From NCBI GenBank assembly GCA_011317545.1, contig WUJK01000016.1, forward strand, positions 408,395 to 472,394: a DNA stretch of 64,000 nucleotides, written 5' to 3'. Positions 35,998 through 47,871 of this stretch are shown here, piece by piece. The notes under the pieces are model-generated. The model was given only the letters and a program-made list of their open reading frames with translations, had not been told where the DNA came from and did not search any database. Each line of letters begins with the position of its first letter. Positions within the stretch are counted from its first letter, which is position 1. Made by a program: the position numbers and the translations under genes. The DNA comes from Coniella vitis. Taxonomy: Eukaryota > Ascomycota > Sordariomycetes > Diaporthales > Schizoparmaceae.

Positions 35998-36280
35998 TGT
36001 CAGATATTACGCCTGTGTCACCATTGGATATTGAATGAACAACTTGAATGTGGATATTATCAGAGTGCAATATGCACTAACCGGCTTGGCAACCTGAGTT
36101 AATCAAGTTGCCACCCGTTTTGGGTGTATAAGAGATCCCCAGGGCACATCCACCCCGCTTGATTCATTTTTCTCAATGTACAGTACATCACACAATCAAT
36201 CAGCAGCAGATCCACTCAATATATCCACATTCAAGCTGTTTATTCAATATCCAATGGTGACACGGACGTAATATCTGACA
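35998..36280. mobile_element. Solo LTR or foldback element with 60-bp inverted ends
   Basis: A 283-bp unit, TGTCAGATATTACG...CGTAATATCTGACA, whose first and last 60 bp are near-perfect inverted repeats (left 35998-36057, right 36221-36280, about five mismatches). The centre has a TATAAGAGATCCCC promoter-like stretch and pyrimidine/CA-rich sequence as in LTRs. TG...CA ends suit a solo LTR; the long inverted ends suit a foldback/MITE element. Flanks (ACTCC / ATCCC) give only a partial duplication. Confidence 0.65.
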
Positions 36281-36667
36281 ATCCCACACTATGACTGCAT
36301 TCTGATAAATCCTGTGCCAAGGGCTCTGTGCAGCGTCAGCAATACGGGTTTTCGTATTCGTGTGAACAAAAGGCCACAAGAGGCTGATCCAAGTTACCAA
36401 TGTTTAGGAGGCTTGGCTTGCATGAGCTTACAATAGGGGTTGCAGTGGAATGTTAAAACTAATCTTTTAGATAATATTATCTGCATATACAATTTTGTTC
36501 ATCCACGATTGAGTTCATTTGGAAAATATTGGCAAAGTGAACGGTATAAGTTTGAGTGGTTTATCCAAATCTTTTCTTGTTTCTTTTCCCTGGAAAACTT
36601 CAACGTCCTCCACCACTGTTTACCTTAAGTATTACTCCCATGAGCTCCGCACCCTTCACTTCTCATC
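36281..36667. other. Promoter region of the secreted-protein gene
   Basis: About 390 bp with no other gene. It contains CT-rich stretches close to the ATG, as in many fungal promoters. No specific binding site is claimed. Confidence 0.4.
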
Positions 36668-37507
36668 ATGCTTCATCAACCTGTTCCAATTCACGCTGTA
36701 CTGTTGGGTATTGTTTTGCAAGCAAGCTCTGTGTCAGCGCTTCTACCAACGCCATCCATTGACAATCGTGAGCTTGACCATGGCGGCAGCCGGACGTTGT
36801 TAGAGACACGTCGAAACCATGGCGTGGTGCTTCCGCCAGGATGCACTACAGTTCCCCAGACGATATACCTGCCCGAATTTGGATGGTTCAACTCGTCGCA
36901 CAATCTAGACTGCGCAAGCAGCACGCCAAACTACCCTGCGGACGCAGTCTGGTGCTTCAACACCACGGGCGGCGGCTCACCGGGCTCTGCCGACGCTGGG
37001 CCCTACGTGCACTGCGATGGCCCGCCAGCTGATCCTCCAGGGACGCCGCCGGGCCCAGGAGAATGCTGGGGTTGCTACTCCCTCTGCCCCGGGACGCCCT
37101 GGTGGCAGTATTTCCCTGGAGAAACCTACCAGCCGCCGGGGTTCGGCCCTGCCGACGTGTTGAACCTTACCGGGTGTGACACTTCTAATCCGCACGACTA
37201 CTACTCTGACCTCAAATCCGCCGCTGAGATTGGAGTTGGACCTATTGATTGTGGAATTGGAAATTACGCCTCAGTGGATCTGGAGTTTATAGGCGATTCG
37301 AATCTCGACGAGAGCGTCGCGACATTGTCGTTTGCCACGAGATACACACTTTATGGCAGCACGGACAACACGTCGTGTGTCGGATGGGCAATCTACAACG
37401 CCAGCTTCCCGCTGTATTGCGCAAAGGATGAGTTTGGAAATGCTACTTGTACGACTGACTTACCTCTACCAGTCACATTGGTCAACTTTACAGATAGTCC
37501 ATATTAG
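36668..37507 (+). CDS. Secreted cysteine-rich protein, unknown function
   Basis: Single-exon frame of 279 aa. Residues 1-24 form a signal peptide (hydrophobic AVLLGIVLQASSVSA then a small-residue cleavage site). The mature part has 12 Cys (an even number), including a C-x2-C-x3-C cluster near residues 137-143 (ECWGCYSLCPG), several N-glycosylation sequons (NSS, NTT, NLT, NTS, NAS, NAT, NFT) and Pro/Gly-rich patches around 115-165. It has no transmembrane segment after the signal and no known catalytic motif. It is GC-rich, without RIP stops, although repeats lie on both sides. I do not recognise the family. A secreted, disulfide-bonded glycoprotein acting outside the cell is the safe reading; an effector role is only a possibility. 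Confidence 0.75.
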   Translation: MLHQPVPIHAVLLGIVLQASSVSALLPTPSIDNRELDHGGSRTLLETRRNHGVVLPPGCTTVPQTIYLPEFGWFNSSHNLDCASSTPNYPADAVWCFNTTGGGSPGSADAGPYVHCDGPPADPPGTPPGPGECWGCYSLCPGTPWWQYFPGETYQPPGFGPADVLNLTGCDTSNPHDYYSDLKSAAEIGVGPIDCGIGNYASVDLEFIGDSNLDESVATLSFATRYTLYGSTDNTSCVGWAIYNASFPLYCAKDEFGNATCTTDLPLPVTLVNFTDSPY

Positions 37508-37762
37508 GGTGTGAATATCAGATCATGCTAGTCTAAACTAGCATCTTGAGGGATTACACTGAGTAGAGTAATGCATTTTGTACTCTTCAATGTTGTTAGT
37601 TCAATTATTATTATCAAATCTCGATGGAACGTGTCAATCTCAAAACATATTAACTATCATCAGTACAAAGCACTCGTACCAGTCATATTCGAATGGATTT
37701 TTGAATTGTCGTCATAATATTCCAGAGATGAAGGCTGTTTACACTTGCTACCTCGCAATCGC

Positions 37763-39267
37763 CTACTCGTTCAGCTTTCCAAAGCCATATGACTCCCATT
37801 TACTGCGAACCTTGGCCTTGAGCTCGGCTGGATACGAGTTTTCAAAATCGGCAGCACGCCAGTCGGCTCCCAACTTGTACTTGGACGGCATCTGGGCATC
37901 CGAGACGACCTTGCCGCCCTGCGTAGGGAATCCAGTGCCGTGAGACATGTACGGGATGAGAGGAAACCCCGGAAATCCTCAAAAAAGATCTCGTCGGCAC
38001 TAGGGCGACAGCGGGTCGAAAAAAACCCACATGACTTCCTTGCCCTCGTAGACGTCAATGTCCTCACCGACCAGCACCAGGCGGTGGATTGTGTAGCCTG
38101 CCTTGTGCCCAAAGACCAGATCGCCGACCTTTTGCCTGAATTCCTCCGACGACCACCCGAGTTTGCGCAACTGCGCCGTGTCGATGCGCAGGCGGCAGGG
38201 CAACCCACGTCACCTGCGACTCAGAAGGCGCAAAGGCGTCTGTCACGGGCAGGCCACCCTGCTGGCAGACCTTACGAATCTCGTCGGCGGCCAACGCACC
38301 AATCATCGTGTGCGTCTCGTCCGTTAGGCGACCACAAGACGACGTGGGCAGGATGGCATTGGTGCGATACGTAATCTTGTTGACGGTGTAGACGGGCCAC
38401 TGGTGCGTGTCGGCGGGGAAAACGTAGCCGTGCATTTCGCAAAAGGGACCTTCGTCGCCCGTCTCGGTGATGGACAGCGTGCCCTCAAAGGCAATCTCGG
38501 CATTTGCGGGCACCAGCAAGTCGCTGGTGTCCCACTTGACCAGCTCCAGGGCACGGCCGGTCATGGCGCCGACATAGCCAGCCTCGGTCACGCCGTCGGG
38601 GATCGGCATCGAGGACGCCATGATGGCCGCCGGTGGCACGCCAAAGCACAACGCCCATGGCACGTTACGGCCGACTTGTTTCCACTGTTGGTGAATCTGC
38701 TATAAATGCTGCGGCTGAATCACCAGGCCGGTAAGATGGTTATTTCCGGACATCATGGCGCGGGAAATGAGCCAATTTGTCCAGGAGCCATCAGGTGTCT
38801 GCACCACATGCATGCCGAATGTCTGCACGTATCGGCCGCCGTCGGACTCGTGGATCATGGGCGATGGCAGCGACAGCAGGTCGATCTCATCACCGACGAG
38901 CGTGTGTTCCTTGACCGGACCGGTAGGAAGGATGACAGAGTCGAATCGGGGGCAGCTCGCTTACTGAAAGCATCTTATCGAGAATCTCCTTCATACTAGC
39001 CGTGGGCGGCAGGGCAAGGTGGCGCGCTAGACGCCCGTAACGGTCCCGTTTGGCTGGACAGAGAGACGCTGGCGCGCCGAGGATGCGGAAGAGACCATGC
39101 TCATTCTGTCCCTTGAGGTTGTTAAACAGCGGTGCCTTGTCATTAGTCTCGCACACGAGACGGGTGATGGCTGCCGCTTCGAGGTGAGGGTCAATCTCGT
39201 CGTTGATCTCGACCAGGTCGCCGTCTTCACGAAGCTGATCCAAGAATGCGCGAAAAGAGTGATCCAT
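37763..39267 (-). pseudogene. FDC1-like: Fdc1/UbiD-type decarboxylase, frameshifted
   Basis: The minus strand from the ATG at 39267 encodes a clear homologue of ferulic (phenylacrylic) acid decarboxylase, the prenyl-FMN-dependent UbiD family. Pieces in order are MDHSFRAFLDQL, LFRILGAPASL, HESDGGRYVQTFGMHVVQTPDG, FGVPPAAIMASSMPIPDGV, the active-site region EGPFCEMHGYVF and LTDETHTMIGALA. The family's Gly before the catalytic Glu is Cys here. Four single-base frame changes are inferred: about 38950 in a C run, about 38203, about 38017 in a T run and about 37970. There is also an in-frame TAG near 38702. Family length is about 500 aa, matching the span. Intact members decarboxylate cinnamic-type and sorbic acids. 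As written this gene is non-functional; homopolymer sequencing errors could explain some shifts but not the TAG. Confidence 0.85.
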
Positions 39268-39918
39268 AATAGACTCGCAGGAGGTAAAAAAGATAGATAA
39301 CAAGAAGTTTTAGGTACGTTGGCACAAAAGGTGGTTGAGTGGGCCTTTGTACAGGATGATCAGGTATAGACTTGATATATTCTACGATGTAAGTCTTGGA
39401 ATACTGTTTACTTTAATCCGAATTCAAGAGAGAATCAATTGATAAGCGGGGCATCTTTCCGAATCTAAAGCTAAATAAAGCTTCTCGTCGTTCTTTGCCT
39501 CTTTGCTTATCCTCCGTAGCCCCTAAAGTTAAGCTTATTAGCTAAGTAGCGTATATCGAACTAATATTTATTTAAATAGATTAACGTATTTATTAAACGT
39601 TTTATTAGCTTTATTAGTTAATATAGTAACTAAGCTAATCTAATTAATAATGCCTGTAATAGCGTTATAATCCGTAAATACGATTATTAACTATTACTAA
39701 TTCGATGAAATAATAGGTTTTAATCTCTTAATAGCTTATATTAGATAAGCGGCCTCCTATTTAGACGGACTGTAATTTATCTCGGCCTTCGTTAAGTAAT
39801 AGCTTAAAAAGATAATAGGCTTTACTATATATAAGGAAATAGGCTTCTTAAGTACCTATTTATATCCGTTAATTAGCTAGTATAATATTACTCTAAATCC
39901 TTATTATAAATAGCCGTT
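39268..39918 (-). pseudogene. A+T-rich block start with Ty3/gypsy RNase H remnant
   Basis: RIP-damaged sequence. On the minus strand near 39850-39710, a decayed reading PIIFLSYYLTKAEINYSPSK, then EAAYLI and AIKRLKP separated by stops, matches the RNase H region of Ty3/gypsy polyproteins. It belongs to a different, older element than the two chromovirus copies. The rest is unreadable. Confidence 0.45.
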
Positions 39919-40253
39919 TATTATAAGCCTACGGGTAAATATACGGCTTCGGTATACTAGGGTATAAAGCCTTAGTTAGTATATTCCCTTCCCGCCTAGG
40001 GACTAGTATTATATAAGTATAAACTAGAGCGCCTTCCGAGCAGCTTATAAGCCGCTTAAAAGATTATCGGCAACGGTACCTATATCGATAGAGGGCCTAT
40101 AGAAAACTCCAAAGGTAGATCCTTAAGCGTAAAAGCTACTTAAAAGTAGCTCTCGTAGCGCTATATAGACTTTATATTTATTTCTCTCCTTAAATTAGTT
40201 AATAATAGAAATTAAGAGTATAATTATAAACGCTCTTTCGATATCCGTTTATA
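39919..40253. mobile_element. LTR of the 339-bp family, RIP-damaged copy
   Basis: 335 bp aligned over its whole length to the copy at 27083-27421 (TATTATAAGCCTACGGG...CCGTTTATA); differences are mainly C/T and G/A transitions. No target duplication could be seen. Confidence 0.75.
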
Positions 40254-40869
40254 TTTAACTAATATCTTTTTTCTACCTACTTTATATATCTAACGGTATT
40301 TATATATTTATTCGCCGTATAGCTGTAGGATATTATTCCCTTATAACGAGTAATTCGGGTAATTCCCTACTTAAGCGGATAATAATAATAATAATATTAT
40401 AATAACTATATAATAAATAGTTACTTAAATAATAAAAGAATAGCGGTATATTATTAAATAAATAAGATAATAATAATGCGAAGATAATATACGAAACTTA
40501 GAATTATTTATAATATAACTTATATAAATCGAATAATCTTATAGCTTATTATTATAGAAACTATTAATAAATATTAATAATCTAACGGATAAATACCTTA
40601 ACTTAATATTTAATAAATTAGAAGATACTTATTACCTTATTCCTACTTCCTAAGATATAGAAAACGCCGATATTAATATAAATAAAGCCCTAGAGAATAC
40701 CGTTATACTTAAATATAAGCCCCTTTCTTAGTTAATAAACTTTAAAGGTATATATACTTAATTCCTAGCTTAAGAATATATTATAAGATATAAACTCGTC
40801 CGAGATATTTATTTTATCGGAAATTATATAAATAAGTTTTAAGAGATTTATAAATACTTAGAAGGAGAT
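40254..40869. other. Decayed transposon sequence
   Basis: Extremely A+T-rich, with AATAAT microsatellite near 40383. A plus-strand reading around 40615-40730 (LEDTYYLIPTS, DIENADINI) looks like old coding sequence of unknown type. No intact feature. Confidence 0.35.
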
Positions 40870-41322
40870 TATAATAATCCTTGCCTGAATCCCTGATTCT
40901 GGAAGTACCTATAAGTTGTATATTAGTAGGAGGGGGAAATATACCTTTAAGTCTTCGTACGTTTCTAAGCAATATTAAGTATTATAAGAGATTAAGAGGA
41001 ATTACCCTATTATACGAGGTAATACTTAGATTTATAACTAAAGACTATAAGGAAAACTATCTAATAGCTAGGAAATCGTCCGTCCTTATATCCTTCCGTT
41101 ATTCTATTAGATTACTTTTAGGTCCGTAATCTAATCGCCGTAATTACTATAATTATCGTAATCCGATTACTTCGATTACCGTAATCTAAGTAATTAACCC
41201 TAACCCTAATTATATTATCCTATACGACTTAATTATATAAGAGATCCCTATCGGTTTATTAAGGTTCCGATTTACTAGTATATAATTACGCTAGCTTATT
41301 CCTATAACCTATATAACTATAG

Positions 41323-41805
41323 TATTATAACCCACGGTTATATAGGTTATAGGAACAGGCTAGCGCAACTATATGCTAGCAAATCGGAACCTCAACGGAC
41401 CGATGGGGATCTCTTATATAATAAAGTTATACTAGATAATATAACCAGGGTTAGGGTTATACAGGATAAGGGTAGACCGCAAGGACCGTACTACGACTCC
41501 ATCGACTTAGACCGTAATAGTCGACGAGCGATATCGTCGATCCAAGGCACTATTTAGGGAATAGTAGTTAATAATAGAAGGATATAAGGATAGGAGTTTA
41601 CGGCTTAATATTAGATAGTTTCCTTATAATCTTTAGTTATAAATCTAAGTATTATTTTATATAATAGGGTAATCCCTCTTAATTACTTATAATACTTAAT
41701 ATTACTCGATAAACGTACGGGGACTTAAAGGTAATACTTCCCCGCCTACTAATATATAACTTATAGGTACTTCCAGAATCAGGGATTTAGGTAAGGATCA
41801 TTATA
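41323..41805 (+). mobile_element. Solo chromovirus LTR inserted in another LTR
   Basis: A 483-bp plus-orientation LTR (TATTATAACCC...GATCATTATA) within the minus-oriented LTR of the truncated element. Exact 5-bp duplication TATAG on both sides (41318-41322, 41806-41810); removing it restores the host LTR. Together the two make a near-palindrome about 940 bp long. Its variable segment (GACCGCAAGGACCGTACTACG-like) is not shared with any other copy in the window. Confidence 0.9.
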
Positions 41806-42599
41806 TATAGGTTATAATATTATCTCCCTTCTATCGGTCTTTATCCCTAAAGACCTATAGTATTTCCGTAAGTAATCCTACCTAATATTCTTATTTCGGA
41901 TTATACCTTCTTAATTCGTTATATCGTTAAATTCTTCTAATAACCGTTCTCGCTTAGCCGATACTATTAACCGCTTAGGTTATCTTATAATACCTTACTC
42001 TTTTTATTCTTAATATAGCCTTAAGTATTAGATAATAAAGAGTTTAAAGCGCTATTCTAATTACGTTTAACGAGGTTATTCTTATAATAGTTCCGGGGTT
42101 CTACTATCTTTATATAGGTTTTCGATTATAATTCCTTTTCTATATTTTTCTCTACTAACCTTTAGAATAATAACGTATATTACCGCCGAGATCGATTATC
42201 TAAAGGGTAAGGAGGTAAAGGCTAAAGAAGCTTTTCTTAAGCTTTAGTAGAAGCTAACCGAGGCTATTAGTTATTTAATATAATTATATTAATAAAAGCG
42301 TTCGCTTTATAAGTATAATAAGGAGATAGTAGCTATAGGTCTTAAATCCCTAGATAAGTTAGATAAAAAGGAGCGAGCTAAGTAGTTAGAGCGAGAGAAG
42401 GCCGCTTATAAGGAGGAGGAGGTTTATTAAGCTACGGAAGATATTATAGTCCTAAAGGCTTAGTCTTTAGATATATTTAGGATTATAGATTAGTATACTA
42501 TAGGGTTTAACCTAGGTTCTCTATATATTAGAGGTTCTTAATCCTTAATAAGGTATCTAGTTATTTCTATAGGTAGCTATTATAATTAAAGATACGAGT

Positions 42600-42673
42600 A
42601 GTTTTATAGCTTAGTAGTTAGAGTTCCTAGTTTCTTATTAGGAGGTCCGGGGTTTAATTCCTTATAATACCTT
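42600..42673 (+). other. tRNA-like sequence, RIP-damaged, inside chromovirus
   Basis: Contains an A-box-like TAGCTTAGTAGTTAGAG, an anticodon-arm-like CCTAG-TTTCTTA-TTAGG (loop would give UCU, Arg) and a B-box-like GGTTTAATTCC (GGTTCGATTCC before RIP). The acceptor stem does not pair convincingly. It lies antisense to the element just past the polyprotein end. The second chromovirus has the same sequence in the same relative place (58381-58453). Confidence 0.6.
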
Positions 42674-44537
42674 CTCTATCTAAGGCTATAATAACTTTTT
42701 ATTTTCGTATTCTTTAATAAGGTCTAGGTATATATTCTTTAGTAGTTCCTAAGTATTTTCCGAATTATTATAGTTTTTCTATTTAATAAGGTATTCTTTT
42801 TTATATCTACGTTTATATAAGTCGAGAATTTATTCGACTTCGTATTATGCTAATTCTAGTTTAATAATATCTATATTATATAAGAGTTCTATATCTACTA
42901 ATACTAATTCGAGGAGTAAAATATAAAAGACTAGGTATAGATATATATATAGAATTTCTAATTTATAGTTAACTAGTAAAATCTATTATATATTTTTATA
43001 AGGTCCGAGTTTCTTATAATCGAGTTTATCGCTAGGTTTAGTAGTTTTAATATTTTTTCGGTTAAGGTAAACTTTATCTCCCTTCTATAGGATTAATCCC
43101 TTAATCCTTTTCTAATTAGCGTATTTTATTATTTATTCTTTAATATCCTAAAGTATATATTAAGTATCTTCGTATAATTACTTAATTCTCTTAATATATT
43201 AGTCTGCTATTTCTATATTTCCGCTTAGTATTATTTCGTAATATATTATAGGGTTATATCTATAGAGTAAGAAGAATAGTAATTTTCCTATACTCGTTAT
43301 ATCTATACTATTATAGGCGAACTACGCTATAGGTAAAAGTTCGACCTAATTATCCTATTCGTAGTTAATATAATATTATAGGTATTATTCTATAATCTAG
43401 TTAGTATATTCTATTTATCCGTTTATTTAAGGATAAAATGCTATAGATATATTTTATATCGTTCCGAGGTATTTAGTAAGTAAGATCTAGAATTTTAATA
43501 CGAATTTTCTATCTCTATCTAATATAATTTCTTAAGGTATTCCGTAATTAGCGATAATAATACGGGGGAATATATATATAAGTCCCTCTATAGTATTACT
43601 TTCTTTATATAATAGGAAGTATATATACTTACTTAATCTATAAACTATTATTAAGATATTATCGTATTATACCTAAGTTAAGGGTTTTTATAAAAGGGGT
43701 AGTTTAGTAATAAAGTCTAGATTAATAGATAACTAAATAATCGTAGGTATTAATAGAGGTTATAATAATTTATAAGGTTTATATTATTTTATCTTATTTC
43801 GTTTATATATATTATAGTTATTAATAATATCTATAACTCGTTTCTTAAAGTTTAGTAGATTCTAATAACGTTAGATCCTTTTATAGGTTACTCTAATTCC
43901 TTAGTATTTATATACTAGTATACTATAGATACTTCTAATATAATTATTCTTTTCCGATATTATTATACTATCGAGGTTAGGTATTTCTCCTTCGATATAT
44001 AGCGTTATATTAAGTTCCTTAGTAATAGATAATATAATAAGGTTATCTTCCGAATCTTCCTTAAAGATTATTATAATATCTTAGTCTTTACTATTACTAT
44101 CCTTATAATCTAACCGTTTATTAAGAGCGTTTATTCGTTTATTTTCTTTACCTTTACGGTAGATAATCTTAAAGTCGAATTCTAATAAGAATTTATACTA
44201 TCTAATTTACCGTTTATTAAGCTACTTTATCGAAGTAAATATCTAAAGATTCTTATAATCTATATATATAAGGATTTATTATTTTACGCCGATAAGGTAA
44301 TATTGCTATTCCCTTAACGCTTTTATTATTATTATAAGTTCTTAATCGGGTATTCCGTAGTTAAGTTCTAGTCCGTTTAGTTTCTTATTAAAGTTATTAA
44401 TTATCCGTAGTTATCCTTTATTATCTTATTATCCGAGTTATCTACCGAGTATATAATCTAATATATTTATCTCGATTTCGAAAACTTTATCTTAATCTGC
44501 TTCGATTAAGATTAGTTCTAATATAATTATATCCTAG

Positions 44538-45079
44538 TATAACGGGCTGGCCCCTGTGGGGCTCCAGGAATTGACTAGCGTTCCTGCGGCCGTCTCCGAC
44601 GTACGTACGGAACCTTTCGCTTAGGCGGTTAAGGCAAAAGGTACGTAATCTTCTAAATACGTTTTAGAAGATCTAATCAACTTATCAGGCACGTTAGGGC
44701 GAAGGCAATATTATAGCTTAGTAGGCCTATAATATTACCTCCCTTCTCTCCCTCTGATAACGTCGGACCCCTAAAGCTTACCCGCGACGTTGCTTTATAA
44801 GCCGAAGTTTATACGGAAGGGGTACCTAAGACTTTTAGCACTCCGTAGCTCGAACTTGCGACCTTAGGGTATTTAGAAGATATATAACGGGCTGGCCCCT
44901 ATAGGGCTCTAGGAATTAACTAGCGTTCCTACAGCCGTCTCCGACGTATATACGGAACCTTTCGCTTAAGCGGTTAAGGCAAAAGGTATGCAATCTTCTG
45001 AATACGTTTCAGAAGATCTAGTCAACTTATCAGGCACATCAGGGCGAAGGCAATATTATAGCTTGGTGGGCCTGTGATA
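44538..45079 (-). mobile_element. TRIM-type miniature LTR element, copy B
   Basis: Two 197-bp LTRs (44538-44734 and 44883-45079) around a 148-bp interior, with an exact CCTAG duplication (44533-44537, 45080-45084). Removing the unit restores the chromovirus sequence, as comparison with the plus element near 56510 shows. Orientation follows the purine-rich tract next to the left LTR (minus strand). The interior length is identical to copy A. Confidence 0.9.
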
Positions 45080-47871
45080 CCTAGATTATACTAAAGGCCT
45101 TTTATATCTATTTATTCTAATTAAAGGTAATATCCTTTTTCGTAAGTTCTATAAATAGTATTATAATATTATTATAATTCTTAATAAATTATTAGTAGAA
45201 ATTAATATAGCTTAAGAAGGCTTTAATATCTTTAATATTCTAGGGTATAAGCTAATCCCTAACTACTTATACTTTATCTTTCTATATTTATATATACCCT
45301 AATATAATAGTATATCCGAGGTAGTTAACTTTTTAAATATTCTAATTATATTTAATAGGCTTTATTAAAATCTTATTATCTTAGAGGATTTATAGGATTA
45401 TTATAATATATTTCTAATATTCTTCGAATATCTTTAAGTAAATAAGGATATTATCTAGGTAAGTAATTATAAAATAATCGAGGTATTTATATAAAATAAA
45501 GTTTATTATTTCCTAGAATAATATAGGGGCGTTAGTAAGTCCGAATAATATAATAAGATATTCGAAATATCTATAGCGTATTCTAAATACTATTTTCTAT
45601 TCTTCTCCGGGTTTAATATAAATATATATATATCGTTCCTTAATATCGAGGGCTATAAACTATTAAGCTCCTCTAAATCTATCTTTAAGTTCTTTAAAGA
45701 GAGGTAAGGGGTATCGATTCTTAATTATAATATCGTTAAATTACCGATAATTAATATATAATTATAATTTACTATTTTTCTTTAGTATAAATAGGATTAA
45801 GTATCCTATTAGTAAATATAAAGGTTTAATATAGCCTTTCTTAAGGTTTTCGTCGATATATTCTCTAAGTATTTTAAGTTTATCTTTATCTAATCTATAA
45901 ATAGGAAAAAACTTTAGTTATTCTCCTTCTTTAAATAGGATCTTATAATTATATAGGCTATACTCTAATAGTCTATTATCGAATTTTCCTTAAAATAGTT
46001 TTATAAACTTTCGATACTCTTTTAGTATACCGGAGAGGTTTCTAAACGTATCTTCGTCTTATATAATCGCTATTATAAGGAGATATTATTATATATATTT
46101 AGTTCCTTCTTAAACCTACCGTAATAATATATCCTATTATCTATAAAATCCTATTATATTATATCCTAATCTATTATATCCCTTCTTCTATTAGGTATTA
46201 ATTATCGCTAGATCCTTCTTTATAAGCTATTAAGGGTAATCGTTTCCGTAATTAACTATTACTATAATTCTTTTCGATTTAAAGCTATATATAAATTCGT
46301 TTAAGCCCCTATAATTTAAGTACCGCTTAGTAATTAAATCCGATCTTACGCCTTTAATTATAACTATTTCCTAGATATCCGCTTTATCCTATAAAATATA
46401 ACTATTAGTTTAATCGATTCGAGGATTTTCCTTTCTTAGCTATAATATACCTAAAATCAGCTTATATTATACGGTATCTATAATATCGAAGTTTATTAGT
46501 ATCGTATATCCGTAGATTATAACTAGTAATTAATTAGATTCTATATCGATAATACCTTAACTATAAGCGATTTCTATACCTTTTATAATACTAAGTTTAT
46601 AGGGTTTTATCTTCTTCTTCTAAGATATTTATTCTCTATTAATAACGCTTAGGGATATAAAGTTTCCTTATACTCTATTATCTAGGAGTATTATATAGTA
46701 TTTACTATTAATTTATATTACGATTTTTAAATATTCGTATATTAAACTATTTATCGTATAAAGGGACTTTATTATAAATCCTAATTATTTATTATCCCTT
46801 ATAGGTAATCCTTACCTTTTAGGTTCTATTATTCTTATTATACTCTAAGGGCTATTATCTATACTAAGTTCTTAGCTTATTATATTCCTTATCGTATATA
46901 TACTACGGCCTATCGCTATAAGCGCGCTTAGTTTTCTTCTTTCGTATAGGGAGTTTATACTCTAGGCTAATTATGCTTAAGGTTATAATAGGTATACGCT
47001 TTATCCGCTAGGTATTCTATATAATTAGCGCGCTTATAGAAGCTATAATATATAGGTTTTATATATATAGGCTTTACGACCTTTTCTCTTTACCTTTATT
47101 CGTATATTCGGTACTAATCGAATACTTTTTCTTACGTATAAAGTATATACTAGGGTATTATATACTAGTACTATCGTATTTATTACGTAGTATATTCGTA
47201 AGGGGTATTATATATAAAGCTAATAGTAGCGTAGTTTTCCCTTATTCTAAGTATTTTATAATAATTACTATTATCGTCGTTATAAGCGATAATATAATAC
47301 CCTATCTTACGTATAGGGAACTATTCGTTAATTACCTTATATTTAAAATATTATCTATAATTATATATAATATAAGTAAACTATATAATCTAATAGTATT
47401 CTTCGTAGAGATAATTAATTCGTATATCTTCCTATATAAGGGGGGTTTCGTCTTAATAAGTTATTATCCTAAATAATTCTCTAAGTATAATATTATAGAT
47501 AAGGTAGTATATATCTCCTTTATCGGTATTTTCGTTTATAAAGCTTTCTAATTCTAAGCTTATTTCCTTGTTAATAGTTTAAGCGCTAATATTCTAACTA
47601 ATACTAAGTATTTCCTATTATTCCGTAATTTCTATAATATTACTTTATACGGTTTCTATTTCGTTAGGTAGCTTATACTCTTCTATATCGCGCTAATAGG
47701 AGTATTCCCTAATAAGCTAGGCTTATTACTCTATTACTAATCTTTCGAATAAACTATTATCCGTAGGGAGGGGTATTTTCTAAGTAATTATAATTTATTA
47801 TTCCTTATAAGATTTTTAAGGGAACTATCCTAAGCCTTACTTTACCGAGAGATATATTATATAATTATCCT

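Larger units (their letters stand above)
40870..47871 (-). mobile_element. Truncated chromovirus (Ty3/gypsy), minus strand, host of two younger insertions
   Basis: Minus-strand relative of the complete element at 52134-59755. Its 3' LTR occupies 40870-41322 plus 41811-41819 (split by a solo LTR). The interior runs from 41820, with the 3' end matching the plus element's AGGTCTTTAGGGATAAAGAC region. The tRNA-like sequence is at 42600-42673, integrase and RNase H follow, and reverse transcriptase has its YLDD box (now YLDN) at 45461-45450. A TRIM insertion is at 44538-45079. Homology stops at about 47871, opposite plus-element position 53835, so the 5' LTR and much of gag are missing. Stops are everywhere and of RIP type. 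Confidence 0.85.

Noticed and set aside
39919..40253. Target duplication around the second 339-bp LTR
   Set aside because: Flanks are CCGTT and TTTAA, which do not match even allowing RIP changes.
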